Positions 25,974 through 33,794 of a DNA stretch of 64,000 bases are shown here, piece after piece. The translations under genes and the position numbers were made by a program. The stretch is from JBOFBH01 sp051657715 (GTDB lineage: Bacteria > Actinomycetota > Actinomycetes > Actinomycetales > Angustibacteraceae): contig JBOFLF010000064.1 of assembly GCA_051657715.1 (NCBI GenBank), forward strand, positions 62,001 to 126,000. The letters run 5' to 3'. Within the stretch, counting starts at the first letter, position 1. Each line of letters opens with the position of its first letter. The notes under the pieces were generated by a model. The model saw only the letters and a program-made list of their open reading frames with translations. It was not told where the DNA came from and did no database searches.

Positions 25974-27026
25974 GTGACCGCTGTCTCCGCTGCCCGGGCG
26001 AGTTCGTCAGGCCAGCCTGAGGCGCGAGTGGAGGCCGTCCCCAACGGACGGGCCGTGCTCAGCAGAGCGGTCCCCCATGAAGCGCTACCCAGCAAAGCGC
26101 TGGGCGAGGCTGCTGACGGGTGGTTGGCGCACCTGGCGGTCGAGCGCGGCGCGGCGTCCAACACCCTCAGCTCCTATCGGCGAGACCTCCGTCGCTATCT
26201 GCGGTTCCTGGTCGACCGCGGGGTGCGTGAACCCGCCGATGTCACGGAGGCGGACGTGACGGCGTTCCTGCGGTGGATGCGGGAGGGCGACGCCAGCCAT
26301 CCGCCGCTCACCGCGACATCGGCGGCCCGAACCTTGGTCGCGGTGCGCGGCCTGCACCGGTTCTTAGCGGTGGAAGGCCGGACGGCGCACGACCCCGCGG
26401 CCCAGGTACGCCCACCGGCGGCCCCCAAGCGGCTACCCAAGGCGATCGGGACCGATGCCGTGGAGCGACTGCTGGCAGCTGCCTCAGTAGGTGACACCCC
26501 GGCCGCGCTACGGGATCGAGCACTGCTGGAGGTGCTGTACGGGTGTGGCGCACGGATCAGCGAGGCAACCGGCCTGGACCTGGACGACCTCGACCTGGAC
26601 GGTGGCGCGGTACGACTGTTCGGGAAGGGGAACAAGGAGCGGGTGGTGCCGATCGGGTCGTTCGCCCGGGACGCCGTGCGCGCCTATCTGGTGCGCTCCC
26701 GACCTGGGCTGGCGCAGGCCGCGGCGGGTCGCGCAGGTCGAGGTGTACCGGCGTTGTTCCTCAACCTGCGCGGCGCTCGCCTGTCCCGGCAGAGTGCCTG
26801 GGCTGCGCTGCGTACCGCGGCCGACCGAGCCGGTCTGGGTGACCACGTCAGCCCGCACACGCTCCGCCACTCCTTTGCGACGCACCTGTTGGAGGGCGGT
26901 GCGGACGTCAGGGTGGTCCAGGAGTTACTGGGTCACGCGTCGGTGACCACTACCCAGATCTACACGCTGGTGACGGTGGAACAGTTGCGTCAGGTGTACG
27001 CGACCGCCCACCCTCGCGCCAGGTGA
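25974..27026 (+). CDS. xerD: Tyrosine recombinase XerD
   Basis: With XerC it resolves chromosome dimers at dif. It is 350 residues, with an extra N-terminal stretch of about 45 residues before the SAM-like core-binding domain (WLAHLAVERGAASNTLSSYRRDLRRYLRFL). The catalytic residues are complete: Arg194 (GARISE), Lys218 (GKGNKER), His295 and Arg298 (HTLRHSFATHLLEGG), His321 (GHASVTTTQIY) and the nucleophile Tyr330. The GTG start appears leaderless. Its place before parA, scpA and scpB groups chromosome-maintenance genes. Tandem repeats follow the stop. Confidence 0.94.
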   Translation: MTAVSAARASSSGQPEARVEAVPNGRAVLSRAVPHEALPSKALGEAADGWLAHLAVERGAASNTLSSYRRDLRRYLRFLVDRGVREPADVTEADVTAFLRWMREGDASHPPLTATSAARTLVAVRGLHRFLAVEGRTAHDPAAQVRPPAAPKRLPKAIGTDAVERLLAAASVGDTPAALRDRALLEVLYGCGARISEATGLDLDDLDLDGGAVRLFGKGNKERVVPIGSFARDAVRAYLVRSRPGLAQAAAGRAGRGVPALFLNLRGARLSRQSAWAALRTAADRAGLGDHVSPHTLRHSFATHLLEGGADVRVVQELLGHASVTTTQIYTLVTVEQLRQVYATAHPRAR

Positions 27027-27057
27027 GCTCTCAGGTGGCGCGGGTGCCAGGCGTCCC

Positions 27058-27130
27058 AAGCCCCGGGGTGCCGCCGTGAAGCCCCGGGGTGCCCGCCTTG
27101 AAGCTGCGGTGTGCCGCCTTGAAGCTCTGG
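27058..27130. repeat. 21-22 bp degenerate tandem repeats after xerD
   Basis: Three units beginning AAGC (27058-27078, 27079-27100, 27101-27121) and a partial fourth contain GGGGTGCCGCC-like cores. They begin 31 nt after the xerD stop and lie in the gap before parA, so they may influence the end of the xerD transcript. Confidence 0.75.
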
Positions 27131-27214
27131 ACGCGGCCCGACTAGGGTCGCTCGGAGCCCGCAGCCAACCGGTGCCGGCTCCAACGATGACTCGGCCAGG
27201 AAAGTAGTCCGCTG

Positions 27215-28234
27215 GTGAACGCTGTCCCGCCGTCCCAGGGCTCGGTGCCCGAGGGCGTCACGTCGCGAGCGCCGGACGGGACGCAGCAGCCGGACGGGAC
27301 GAGCGCACAAGGCCGCCCAGTGGACGGTGGTCCTGGTGATCCCGGATCTTTCGACGGCCTGCCGCTGGCCCAGCTGCTGACGCCCGTGGACGTTCCGCGG
27401 GGACCGACCGGCCGCCCGCTGCCGGCCTTTGCGCACCCGGCGCCCTTGAACAGCCACGGACCGGCTCGGGTCATCGCGATGTGCAGCCAGAAGGGCGGCG
27501 TCGGCAAGACCACCACCACCATCAACCTGGGCGCCGCGCTGGCCGAGGTCGGGCGCCGGGTGCTGTTGGTCGACTTCGACCCGCAGGGCGCGTTGTCCGT
27601 CGGCCTGGGGATCGCCGCGCATGATCTGGACCTCACCGTCTACAACGTCCTGATGAGCCGGAACACCGACGTCCGGTCGGTGATCACGCCGACGGCGATC
27701 ACCGGGATGGATCTGCTGCCGGCCAACATCGACCTGTCCGCCGCCGAGGTCCAACTAGTCGGCGAGGTAGCCCGGGAGATGGTGCTGGGACGCGTGCTGC
27801 GACCGGTGTTGGACGACTACGACGTCGTCCTCATCGACTGCCAGCCTTCGCTGGGGCTGCTCACCATCAACGCGTTGACGACCGCACACGGCGTGGTGAT
27901 CCCGTTGGAGTGCGAGTTCTTCGCGCTGCGCGGCGTCGCGCTGCTGATGGACACGATCGAGAAGGTCCAGGACCGGTTGAACCCCGGGCTGGAGGTCGAC
28001 GGCATCCTCGCCACCATGTACGACAACCGCACCCTGCATAGCCGCGAGGTGGTGGCCCGGGTGGTCGAGGCGTTCGGCGACCAGGTGTTCCACACGGTAA
28101 TCGGTCGGACGGTCAAGTTCCCGGACGCCTCGAACGCGGCTGAGCCGATCACCACGTACGCCAGCGAGCACCCGGGCGCCGAGGCGTACCGGCAGCTGGC
28201 TCGGGAGCTCATCGCCCGTGGTCGCGCCGCCTGA
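27215..28234 (+). CDS. ParA/Soj-type ATPase
   Basis: The deviant Walker A motif is SQKGGVGKTTTTINL with signature Lys93 and Lys98, followed by LVDFDPQGALSVGLG and VLIDCQPSLGLLTINAL. It is 339 residues, of which the first 80 are a Pro/Gly-rich extension. This is the homologue expected before scpA-scpB (Rv1708 position in M. tuberculosis), distinct from the origin-proximal parA; no parB gene follows. It presumably assists chromosome organisation together with the ScpAB kleisin complex. The GTG start is weakly supported by AGGAAAG about 13 nt upstream, with a possible -10 TAGGGT near 27143. It overlaps scpA by 17 bp. Confidence 0.9.
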   Translation: MNAVPPSQGSVPEGVTSRAPDGTQQPDGTSAQGRPVDGGPGDPGSFDGLPLAQLLTPVDVPRGPTGRPLPAFAHPAPLNSHGPARVIAMCSQKGGVGKTTTTINLGAALAEVGRRVLLVDFDPQGALSVGLGIAAHDLDLTVYNVLMSRNTDVRSVITPTAITGMDLLPANIDLSAAEVQLVGEVAREMVLGRVLRPVLDDYDVVLIDCQPSLGLLTINALTTAHGVVIPLECEFFALRGVALLMDTIEKVQDRLNPGLEVDGILATMYDNRTLHSREVVARVVEAFGDQVFHTVIGRTVKFPDASNAAEPITTYASEHPGAEAYRQLARELIARGRAA

Positions 28235-29171
28235 TCCAGCGTCCACAGGCGCCACGGTCGTTCCGCTTGCACCTGAGGGCGAGCCGACCGACCACCCATT
28301 GTCACGAGCCGACTCGGGGAGCACCTCGCCGATCACTGGGCGCGGGAGGCCAGCCTCCTTCCAAGTACGTCTGGATGTCTTCGAGGGGCCGTTCGACCTG
28401 CTGCTCGGCCTGATCGCCAAGCACGAGCTGGACGTCACCGAGATCGCGTTGGCGCAGGTCACCGACGACTTTGTGGCACACCTGCGGGCGGGTGGCCAGG
28501 ACTGGGACCTCGGCCAGGCCAGCGAGTTCCTCGTGGTCGCGGCAACCCTGCTGGATCTCAAGGCGGCGCGGCTGCTCCCTGCGGCGTCGATCGAGGACGA
28601 GGAGGACCTCGCGCTGCTCGAGGCGCGTGACCTGCTGTTCGCCCGGCTGCTCCAATACCGGGCGTTCAAGCAGATTGCCGGGGTCTTCGCGGAGCGGATG
28701 GCTGACGCGGGCCGGCGATACCCACGGTTGGCGCCGCTGGAGCCGCGGTTCGCCGCCTTGCTGCCCGAGCTGGTGATGGCCGTCACCCCGGACCAGCTGG
28801 CGGCGATCGCGGCCCAGGCGCTGACGCCGAAGGTGCCGCCCACCGTGGGTCTGGATCACCTGCACGCCCCGCTGGTGAGTGTGCGCGAGCAGGCCGCCGT
28901 CCTGGCCGACCGGCTGCGCAGGCTGCAGTCGACCACCTTCCGTTCCCTCGTCCAGGACGCTGAGCACACCTTCGTCGTGGTCGCCCGGTTCCTGGCGTTG
29001 CTCGAGCTGTTCCGGGACGGCTCGGTGTCCTTCGAGCAGGTTGCCGCCCTGGGTGAGCTGACCGTCCGTTGGACTGGTTCGGACACCGGTGACGTGGTGG
29101 TGAGCGACGAGTTCGACGAGGGAGCCGCCGACTCTTCGCCGCCGGCCTCGTCGATAGACTCGTCAGCATGA
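28218..29171 (+). CDS. scpA: Segregation and condensation protein A
   Basis: This is the kleisin subunit that bridges SMC heads. It is 317 residues. The N-terminal FQVRLDVFEGPFDLLLGLIAKHELDVTEIALAQVTDDFV and LLDLKAARLLP segments are typical ScpA. The C-terminal winged helix follows (FLALLELFRDGSVSFEQ), with an acidic Ser-rich tail. The first 45 residues are a non-conserved linker. The GTG start overlaps the parA end by 17 bp. Its stop overlaps the scpB start (ATGA), so ScpA and ScpB are coupled. Confidence 0.94.
   Translation: MVAPPDPASTGATVVPLAPEGEPTDHPLSRADSGSTSPITGRGRPASFQVRLDVFEGPFDLLLGLIAKHELDVTEIALAQVTDDFVAHLRAGGQDWDLGQASEFLVVAATLLDLKAARLLPAASIEDEEDLALLEARDLLFARLLQYRAFKQIAGVFAERMADAGRRYPRLAPLEPRFAALLPELVMAVTPDQLAAIAAQALTPKVPPTVGLDHLHAPLVSVREQAAVLADRLRRLQSTTFRSLVQDAEHTFVVVARFLALLELFRDGSVSFEQVAALGELTVRWTGSDTGDVVVSDEFDEGAADSSPPASSIDSSA
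29155..29160 (+). promoter_or_regulatory. Putative internal -10 box (TAGACT) before scpB
   Basis: TAGACT within the scpA 3' end stops 7 nt before the scpB ATG. It could give a separate leaderless scpB transcript inside the operon. Confidence 0.35.
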
Positions 29172-29914
29172 CGCAGATGCCGGCCGGTGAACTCGCGCCT
29201 GCCGGTGAATCCACTGCCAGCCATCCCGATGAGACCTCCGATGTCGCTGAGCGCATCAATCACGACGTCGGCCGCCATGCCGGTCACGTCGATGGGCAGG
29301 ACGCCGATCACGCGGTCAGTCACAACGCTGACGAACAGTCTGCCTTCGACGTGGACGCAACCCCATCGGGTGCCCGCGGGGCGGTGGAGGCGCTGCTGAT
29401 GGTCACCGACGCGCCGCTCGCCGAGGTCCAGCTCGCGCATGTCGTCGGTCGTCCGGTCGCCGAGGTCAGCGGGCTGATCCGCAGCCTGGCGGACGAGTAC
29501 GACGAGCAGGGGCGTGGCTTCGAGCTGAAAGAGGTCGGTGGCGGGTGGCGGCTGCTCAGCCGCGCCGAGTACGCGCCGATCGTCGAGCGGATGGTGATCG
29601 GCGGGCAGCAGGCCCGGCTCACCCAGGCGGCGCTGGAGACGCTTGCCGTCATCGCCTACCGGCAACCGGTCAGTCGAGCCCGCGTCGGTGCTGTACGGGG
29701 GGTGTCGGTGGACGGGGTGATCCGCACCCTGATGACCCGGGGGCTGATCGAAGAGGCCGGCAGCGACGACGACACCGGTGCGATCCTCTATGCGACCACG
29801 AGTCTGTTCTTGGAGCGGCTCGGGCTGTCGACGCTCGACGACTTGCCCGCGTTGGCGCCGCACCTGCCTGAGGTCGACGCGCTCGACGACCTCGCCGAGC
29901 AGGGCGTGCCGTGA
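29168..29914 (+). CDS. scpB: Segregation and condensation protein B
   Basis: This winged-helix partner of ScpA in the SMC condensin complex is 248 residues. After a 65-residue His/Asp-rich leader the conserved core starts at GAVEALLMVTDAPLAEVQLA. It contains FELKEVGGGWRLLSRAEYAPIVERM and the strongly conserved LTQAALETLAVIAYRQPVSRARVGAVRGVSVDGVIRTLMTRGLIEE. The ATG start overlaps scpA, and the stop overlaps rluB (GTGA). The long variable N-terminus is longer than in many relatives; a start further in cannot be excluded. Confidence 0.94.
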   Translation: MTQMPAGELAPAGESTASHPDETSDVAERINHDVGRHAGHVDGQDADHAVSHNADEQSAFDVDATPSGARGAVEALLMVTDAPLAEVQLAHVVGRPVAEVSGLIRSLADEYDEQGRGFELKEVGGGWRLLSRAEYAPIVERMVIGGQQARLTQAALETLAVIAYRQPVSRARVGAVRGVSVDGVIRTLMTRGLIEEAGSDDDTGAILYATTSLFLERLGLSTLDDLPALAPHLPEVDALDDLAEQGVP

Positions 29915-30696
29915 GCCGAGGCCGAGGGGCTGCCGACAAGGTGTACCAGCAGGACGGCGTCCGGTTGCAGAAGGTGCTGGCCCAGGCCGGGCTGGGCAGC
30001 CGGCGTGCCTGCGAGGAGCTGATCGCGGCCGGACGGGTCACGGTGGACGGTCAGCCGGTGCGGGAGCAAGGTGTCCGGATCGATCCTCGTCGTCAGGTGG
30101 TGCACGTCGACGGCACCCGCGTGCAGCTCGACGACGGCGCGGTCTACCTGGCGTTCAACAAGCCGGTCGGCGTGCTGTCGGCGATGCGGGACGACCGTGG
30201 CCGGCCGTGCCTGTCGGACTTCCTGGCTCGGGTGCCGGACCGCGCCCCGGACCACCCCGAGCGGCTGTTCCACGTCGGCCGGTTGGACGTCGACACCGAG
30301 GGTCTGCTCCTGCTCACCGGTGACGGAGACCTGGCCCACCGCTTGCAGCATCCGTCCTTCGGCGTGCCGAAGACCTACCTCGCCCAGGTCCCGGGGCCGG
30401 TTGGCCGGGACGTCGGGCGCCGGCTGCGGGGCGGTGTCGAGTTGGGCGACGGGCTCGTGCGGGTGGACAGCTTCCGGCTGGTGGACTCCGCCCCCGGCCG
30501 GGCGCTCGTCGAAGTGGTGCTGCACGAGGGGCGTCAGCACGTGGTGCGGCGGGCGCTCACCGCGGTGGGTCACCCGGTGGAGCGACTGGTGCGGGTGCAG
30601 GTCGGACCGATCCGACTAGGGGATCTGCGGCCTGGCCGCTGGCGGGTGCTGAGCCGGTCGGAGCAGGGTCAGCTGCTGACCGCGGCCGGGTTGTGA
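29911..30696 (+). CDS. rluB: 23S rRNA pseudouridine synthase, RluB/RsuA family
   Basis: This modifies a uridine in 23S rRNA, near position 2605 in E. coli numbering. An N-terminal S4 RNA-binding domain (VRLQKVLAQAGLGSRRACEELIAAGRVTVDGQPV) is followed by the catalytic domain, with the Asp in HVGRLDVDTEGLLLLTGDGDLAHRL. It is 261 residues. GTG overlaps the scpB stop, indicating translational coupling. The gene regularly follows scpB in actinobacteria and firmicutes. Confidence 0.93.
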   Translation: MSRGRGAADKVYQQDGVRLQKVLAQAGLGSRRACEELIAAGRVTVDGQPVREQGVRIDPRRQVVHVDGTRVQLDDGAVYLAFNKPVGVLSAMRDDRGRPCLSDFLARVPDRAPDHPERLFHVGRLDVDTEGLLLLTGDGDLAHRLQHPSFGVPKTYLAQVPGPVGRDVGRRLRGGVELGDGLVRVDSFRLVDSAPGRALVEVVLHEGRQHVVRRALTAVGHPVERLVRVQVGPIRLGDLRPGRWRVLSRSEQGQLLTAAGL

Positions 30697-30697
30697 C

Positions 30698-31060
30698 GTG
30701 CCGGTCCGAGCGATCCGCGGCGCCACCCAGCTGGACGTCGACGAGCGTGAACACCTGCTCGCCGGCACCCGCGAGCTGATCAGCGCGGTGCTGCGGGCGA
30801 ACTCGCTGGGGACCGAGCAGCTGATCTCGATTCTGTTCACCGCGACCCCGGACGTCCGTTCGGAGTTTCCCGCGGTCGCCGCCCGTGAGCTGGGACTGGG
30901 TGACGTCCCGTTGCTGTGCGGGGTAGAGGTGGACGTCGCGGAGGCGCTGCCTCGGGTAGTCCGGTTGATGGTCCATGCAGAGCTGGACGTGCCCCGTGCC
31001 CAGGTTCAGCACGTCTACTTGCGGGGCGCCGTGGCGTTGCGGCAGGACATCGCCCAGTGA
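30698..31060 (+). CDS. aroH: Chorismate mutase, AroH type
   Basis: This 120-residue monofunctional chorismate mutase converts chorismate to prephenate. The N-terminal VRAIRGATQLDVDE with its active-site Arg, the central CGVEVDV, and the C-terminal HVYLRGAVALRQDI with another active-site Arg match Bacillus AroH. The GTG start is 1 bp after the rluB stop. Its product is the substrate of the next gene, tyrA, and the two overlap by GTGA, so this is a short tyrosine-branch cassette inside the segregation operon. Confidence 0.93.
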   Translation: MPVRAIRGATQLDVDEREHLLAGTRELISAVLRANSLGTEQLISILFTATPDVRSEFPAVAARELGLGDVPLLCGVEVDVAEALPRVVRLMVHAELDVPRAQVQHVYLRGAVALRQDIAQ

Positions 31061-32292
31061 CAGCCGGCGTGGCCGGTGGCCAGGTCGCGGCGTCGACCGG
31101 GTGGTCCGGCGGGCCAGCGTCTAGAGGCGACCCAAGCGCGCTTCCGAGCCGCGTGCTGGTGGTCGGGACCGGTCTGATCGGCACCAGTCTCGGGATGGCA
31201 CTCACCGCTCGCGGCGTCGACGTGCTGCTGCGCGATCCGTCGCCGACCGCGGTCGCGCTGGCTCGGGACCTAGGTGCCGGGCAGCTCGCCGACGAGGCGC
31301 CGCAGGCTGTCCCGGACGTGGTCGTGGTGGCTGCGCCGCCGGACGTGGTGGCCGACGTGGTGGCCGCCGAGTTGGCCAGGTTCCCGTCCGCGGCGGTGAC
31401 CGACGTAGCCAGCATCAAGGCGGTGCCGTTGCGGCGCTTGAGATCCGGTGGCGCCGACGTGTCCCGTTACGTCGGCGGGCACCCGCTCGCTGGTCGGGAG
31501 CGATCCGGCGTGATCGCCGCGCGGGCCGACCTGTTCGTCGGACGGCCCTGGGTGTTGACCCCGACGTCCGCCACTGACCCTCAGGCCGTGGCCGCGGTCC
31601 GGGCGCTCGCCGTCGGGGCCGGGTCGGTCGTGTCGGTGATGGCCGCCGATCAGCACGACGCCGCGGTGGCCGCGGTGTCGCACGTACCGCAGGTGGCGGC
31701 CAGCCTGGTCGCTGCCCGGCTGCGGGATCTGCCCGAGGGTGCCGTGGCGCTTGCCGGTCAGGGTGTGCGGGACGTCACCCGGATCGCGGCCAGCGACCCG
31801 CAGCTGTGGACCCAGATTCTCACCGGCAACGCGGCCTCTGTCGTGCAGGTGCTGCGTGCTGTCCGTACCGATCTGGACGAGGTGATCGCTGCGCTGGATG
31901 CGTTGTCCGACAGACCATCCAGCGGCTCACCCGACAGTCCGTCCGGCAGTTCGGTGGCCGGCGAGCCGTCCCAGGACGGCGCCCGCGCAGCCCTGGCCGC
32001 GGCGGTGGCTGCGGGCAACGAAGGGCAGGCGCGGATCCCCGGCAAGCACGGCAGTGCCCCCACCGCGTACGCCACGATCGTGGTCCTGGTCGCGGACACC
32101 CCCGGCCAGCTGGGCCGCTTGATGACCGACGTCGGAGCGGCCGGGGTGAGCATCGAGGACGTCCGGATGGAGCACAGCCAGGGCAGACCGGCCGGCCTGG
32201 TGGAGATCGACGTCCTCCCCGCGGCGGCCCGGCCGTTGGTGTCGGCCCTGCGCGGCGGAGGGTGGACCGTGCCCGAGGAGCTGCTCCACTAG
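31057..32292 (+). CDS. tyrA: Prephenate dehydrogenase with ACT domain
   Basis: This enzyme oxidises prephenate towards tyrosine. It is 411 residues. The Rossmann motif VVGTGLIGTSLGMAL (about 34-48) and VGGHPLAGRERSG, with its substrate-contacting His, are present, as is the DQHDAAVAAVSHVPQ helix. A C-terminal ACT domain (about 335-411; ATIVVLVADTPGQLGRLMTDVGAAGVSIEDV) suggests allosteric control by an amino acid. A Ser/Pro-rich linker joins the two. The GTG start overlaps the aroH stop. The TAG stop is part of the hexamer likely to serve as the cmk -10 box. Confidence 0.94.
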   Translation: MTAGVAGGQVAASTGWSGGPASRGDPSALPSRVLVVGTGLIGTSLGMALTARGVDVLLRDPSPTAVALARDLGAGQLADEAPQAVPDVVVVAAPPDVVADVVAAELARFPSAAVTDVASIKAVPLRRLRSGGADVSRYVGGHPLAGRERSGVIAARADLFVGRPWVLTPTSATDPQAVAAVRALAVGAGSVVSVMAADQHDAAVAAVSHVPQVAASLVAARLRDLPEGAVALAGQGVRDVTRIAASDPQLWTQILTGNAASVVQVLRAVRTDLDEVIAALDALSDRPSSGSPDSPSGSSVAGEPSQDGARAALAAAVAAGNEGQARIPGKHGSAPTAYATIVVLVADTPGQLGRLMTDVGAAGVSIEDVRMEHSQGRPAGLVEIDVLPAAARPLVSALRGGGWTVPEELLH

Positions 32293-32295
32293 GCT
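32290..32295 (+). promoter_or_regulatory. Putative -10 box (TAGGCT) for leaderless cmk, embedding tyrA stop
   Basis: The tyrA stop codon TAG is the first half of TAGGCT, which ends 6 nt before the cmk GTG. This would give cmk and downstream genes their own promoter. Confidence 0.5.
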
Positions 32296-32301
32296 GCTCC
32301 G

Positions 32302-33102
32302 GTGCCGTCGCCGGATCTTTCCCAACCGCCGTTGGTCATCGCCGTCGACGGGCCCAGCGGCTCCGGCAAGTCCAGCGTGTCCCGCGCGATCGCGGTTCGT
32401 TTCGGCTTGGACTACCTGGACACCGGGGCGATGTACCGCGCGTTGACCTGGTGGTGCCTGGAGCGTGGCGTCGATCTGGGTGACGAGCGGGCCGTAGTCG
32501 TCCAGCTGGATCAGCTGGTGGTGCGGATGGGCACCGACCCGGCGGCGCCGACCGTGCACGTCTCGCCAGCTCCCGAGGTGGTGTCGGGTTCCGGCTCGGA
32601 CCCCGCGGTCGCTGCTGAGTCGCTGGGCCGGCCGACGGAGGTGGACGTGACCACCGCCGTCCGTGCCGGGCGGATCAGCAAGCAGGTCAGCGCGGTCGCC
32701 ACCAACCTCGCGGTCCGCGATCGGATGCGCCGGCTGCAGCAGGGCCTGGTGGCGAGGTCCACGCGGGGGATCGTCGTCGAGGGCCGGGACATCACCACGG
32801 TGATCGCCCCGGACGCTCCGGTCCGGGTGTTGTTGACCGCCAGCGAGCAGGCACGGTTGGAGCGGCGGGCGCGCCAGGTGCACGGTGCGGCGGACGCCGT
32901 GGCGCTGGCCGCGGTCCACGACCAGGTGGTGCGGCGGGACGCCCAGGACGCCACGGTCGCCGCGTTCCACGAGGCTGCTGACGGTGTCGTGACGGTGGAT
33001 TCCTCCGCCCTGGACCAAGAAGCTGTGGTCGAGGCGATCACGGCGCTCGTTGGCCACCGCACCGGCCGGCGACCGGCCAAGGCGAGCCGAGCGTGCACGT
33101 GA
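32302..33102 (+). CDS. cmk: Cytidylate kinase
   Basis: This enzyme phosphorylates CMP and dCMP. It is 266 residues, with the P-loop GPSGSGKSS (Lys23), DTGAMYRALTWW for base binding, and VVEGRDITTVIAPDAPVRVLLTAS in the middle. GTG is the start, apparently leaderless. It is followed by plsC with a 10-bp overlap. The cmk-plsC-der order is common in actinobacteria; in others the acyltransferase is absent or cmk is fused to der. Confidence 0.95.
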   Translation: MPSPDLSQPPLVIAVDGPSGSGKSSVSRAIAVRFGLDYLDTGAMYRALTWWCLERGVDLGDERAVVVQLDQLVVRMGTDPAAPTVHVSPAPEVVSGSGSDPAVAAESLGRPTEVDVTTAVRAGRISKQVSAVATNLAVRDRMRRLQQGLVARSTRGIVVEGRDITTVIAPDAPVRVLLTASEQARLERRARQVHGAADAVALAAVHDQVVRRDAQDATVAAFHEAADGVVTVDSSALDQEAVVEAITALVGHRTGRRPAKASRACT

Positions 33103-33794
33103 CCATCGCCACGGTGTTAGCCCCGTCCCCGCGTCGGGCAGCGGGCGGTCGTCGAGTGGGTCAGGTGTTGGCGCACACGGCGTACCGGCCGCAGGTCATG
33201 GACGCTCACCGGGTGCCCGGTACCGGGCCGGTGCTGCTGGCGTCGAACCATTCGGCGATCATCGACGGCCCGTTGGTGTACGGGCTGTCGCCGAGACCGG
33301 CGCACTTCCTGGTGAAGGCGGAGGCGTTCCGGGGCTTCACCGGCTGGGTGCTGAACCGCTGTGGCCAGATCCCGGTGGAGCGTGCTGGCGTGGATCGACG
33401 GGCGCTGCAGACCGCGCTGGCGGTGCTGCTGCGTGGCGGGGTGGTCGGGGTGTTCCCGGAGGGGTCGCGTGGCAGCGGAGATGTCGCGGCGGTCCAGCAG
33501 GGGGTGACCTGGCTCGCGATGAACAGCGGCGCACCGGTCGTGCCGGTGGCTACTCTCGGCACCCGGACCGGCGTGCACACCGGGCGCCTGCCCCGGCCCT
33601 GGCGCCGACTCGCCGTGGTCTTCGGTGAGCCGATCACCTTGACCGCCACGCCCGATGAGCCGCGGCGGGTGGCCAGTCAGCGACTGACCGAGCAGCTACG
33701 GCAGGTGTTGGCGCAGCACGTCGTGGCCAGCGCTCTTCGTACTGGCATCCCCCTGCCTTCAGGTATCCCGTTGTCTGCCGGTCGGGAGGCGTGA
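33093..33794 (+). CDS. Lysophospholipid acyltransferase, PlsC family
   Basis: This probable 1-acylglycerol-3-phosphate acyltransferase makes phosphatidic acid. The NHSAIIDG motif holds the His53-x4-Asp58 catalytic pair, and FPEGSRGSG is the second conserved acyltransferase motif. It is 233 residues, with no clear long membrane segment, so association with the membrane is likely peripheral. GTG 33093 overlaps cmk by 10 bp, and its TGA overlaps the der ATG by 1 base. The exact acyl acceptor is not determined by sequence. Confidence 0.88.
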   Translation: MHVTIATVLAPSPRRAAGGRRVGQVLAHTAYRPQVMDAHRVPGTGPVLLASNHSAIIDGPLVYGLSPRPAHFLVKAEAFRGFTGWVLNRCGQIPVERAGVDRRALQTALAVLLRGGVVGVFPEGSRGSGDVAAVQQGVTWLAMNSGAPVVPVATLGTRTGVHTGRLPRPWRRLAVVFGEPITLTATPDEPRRVASQRLTEQLRQVLAQHVVASALRTGIPLPSGIPLSAGREA

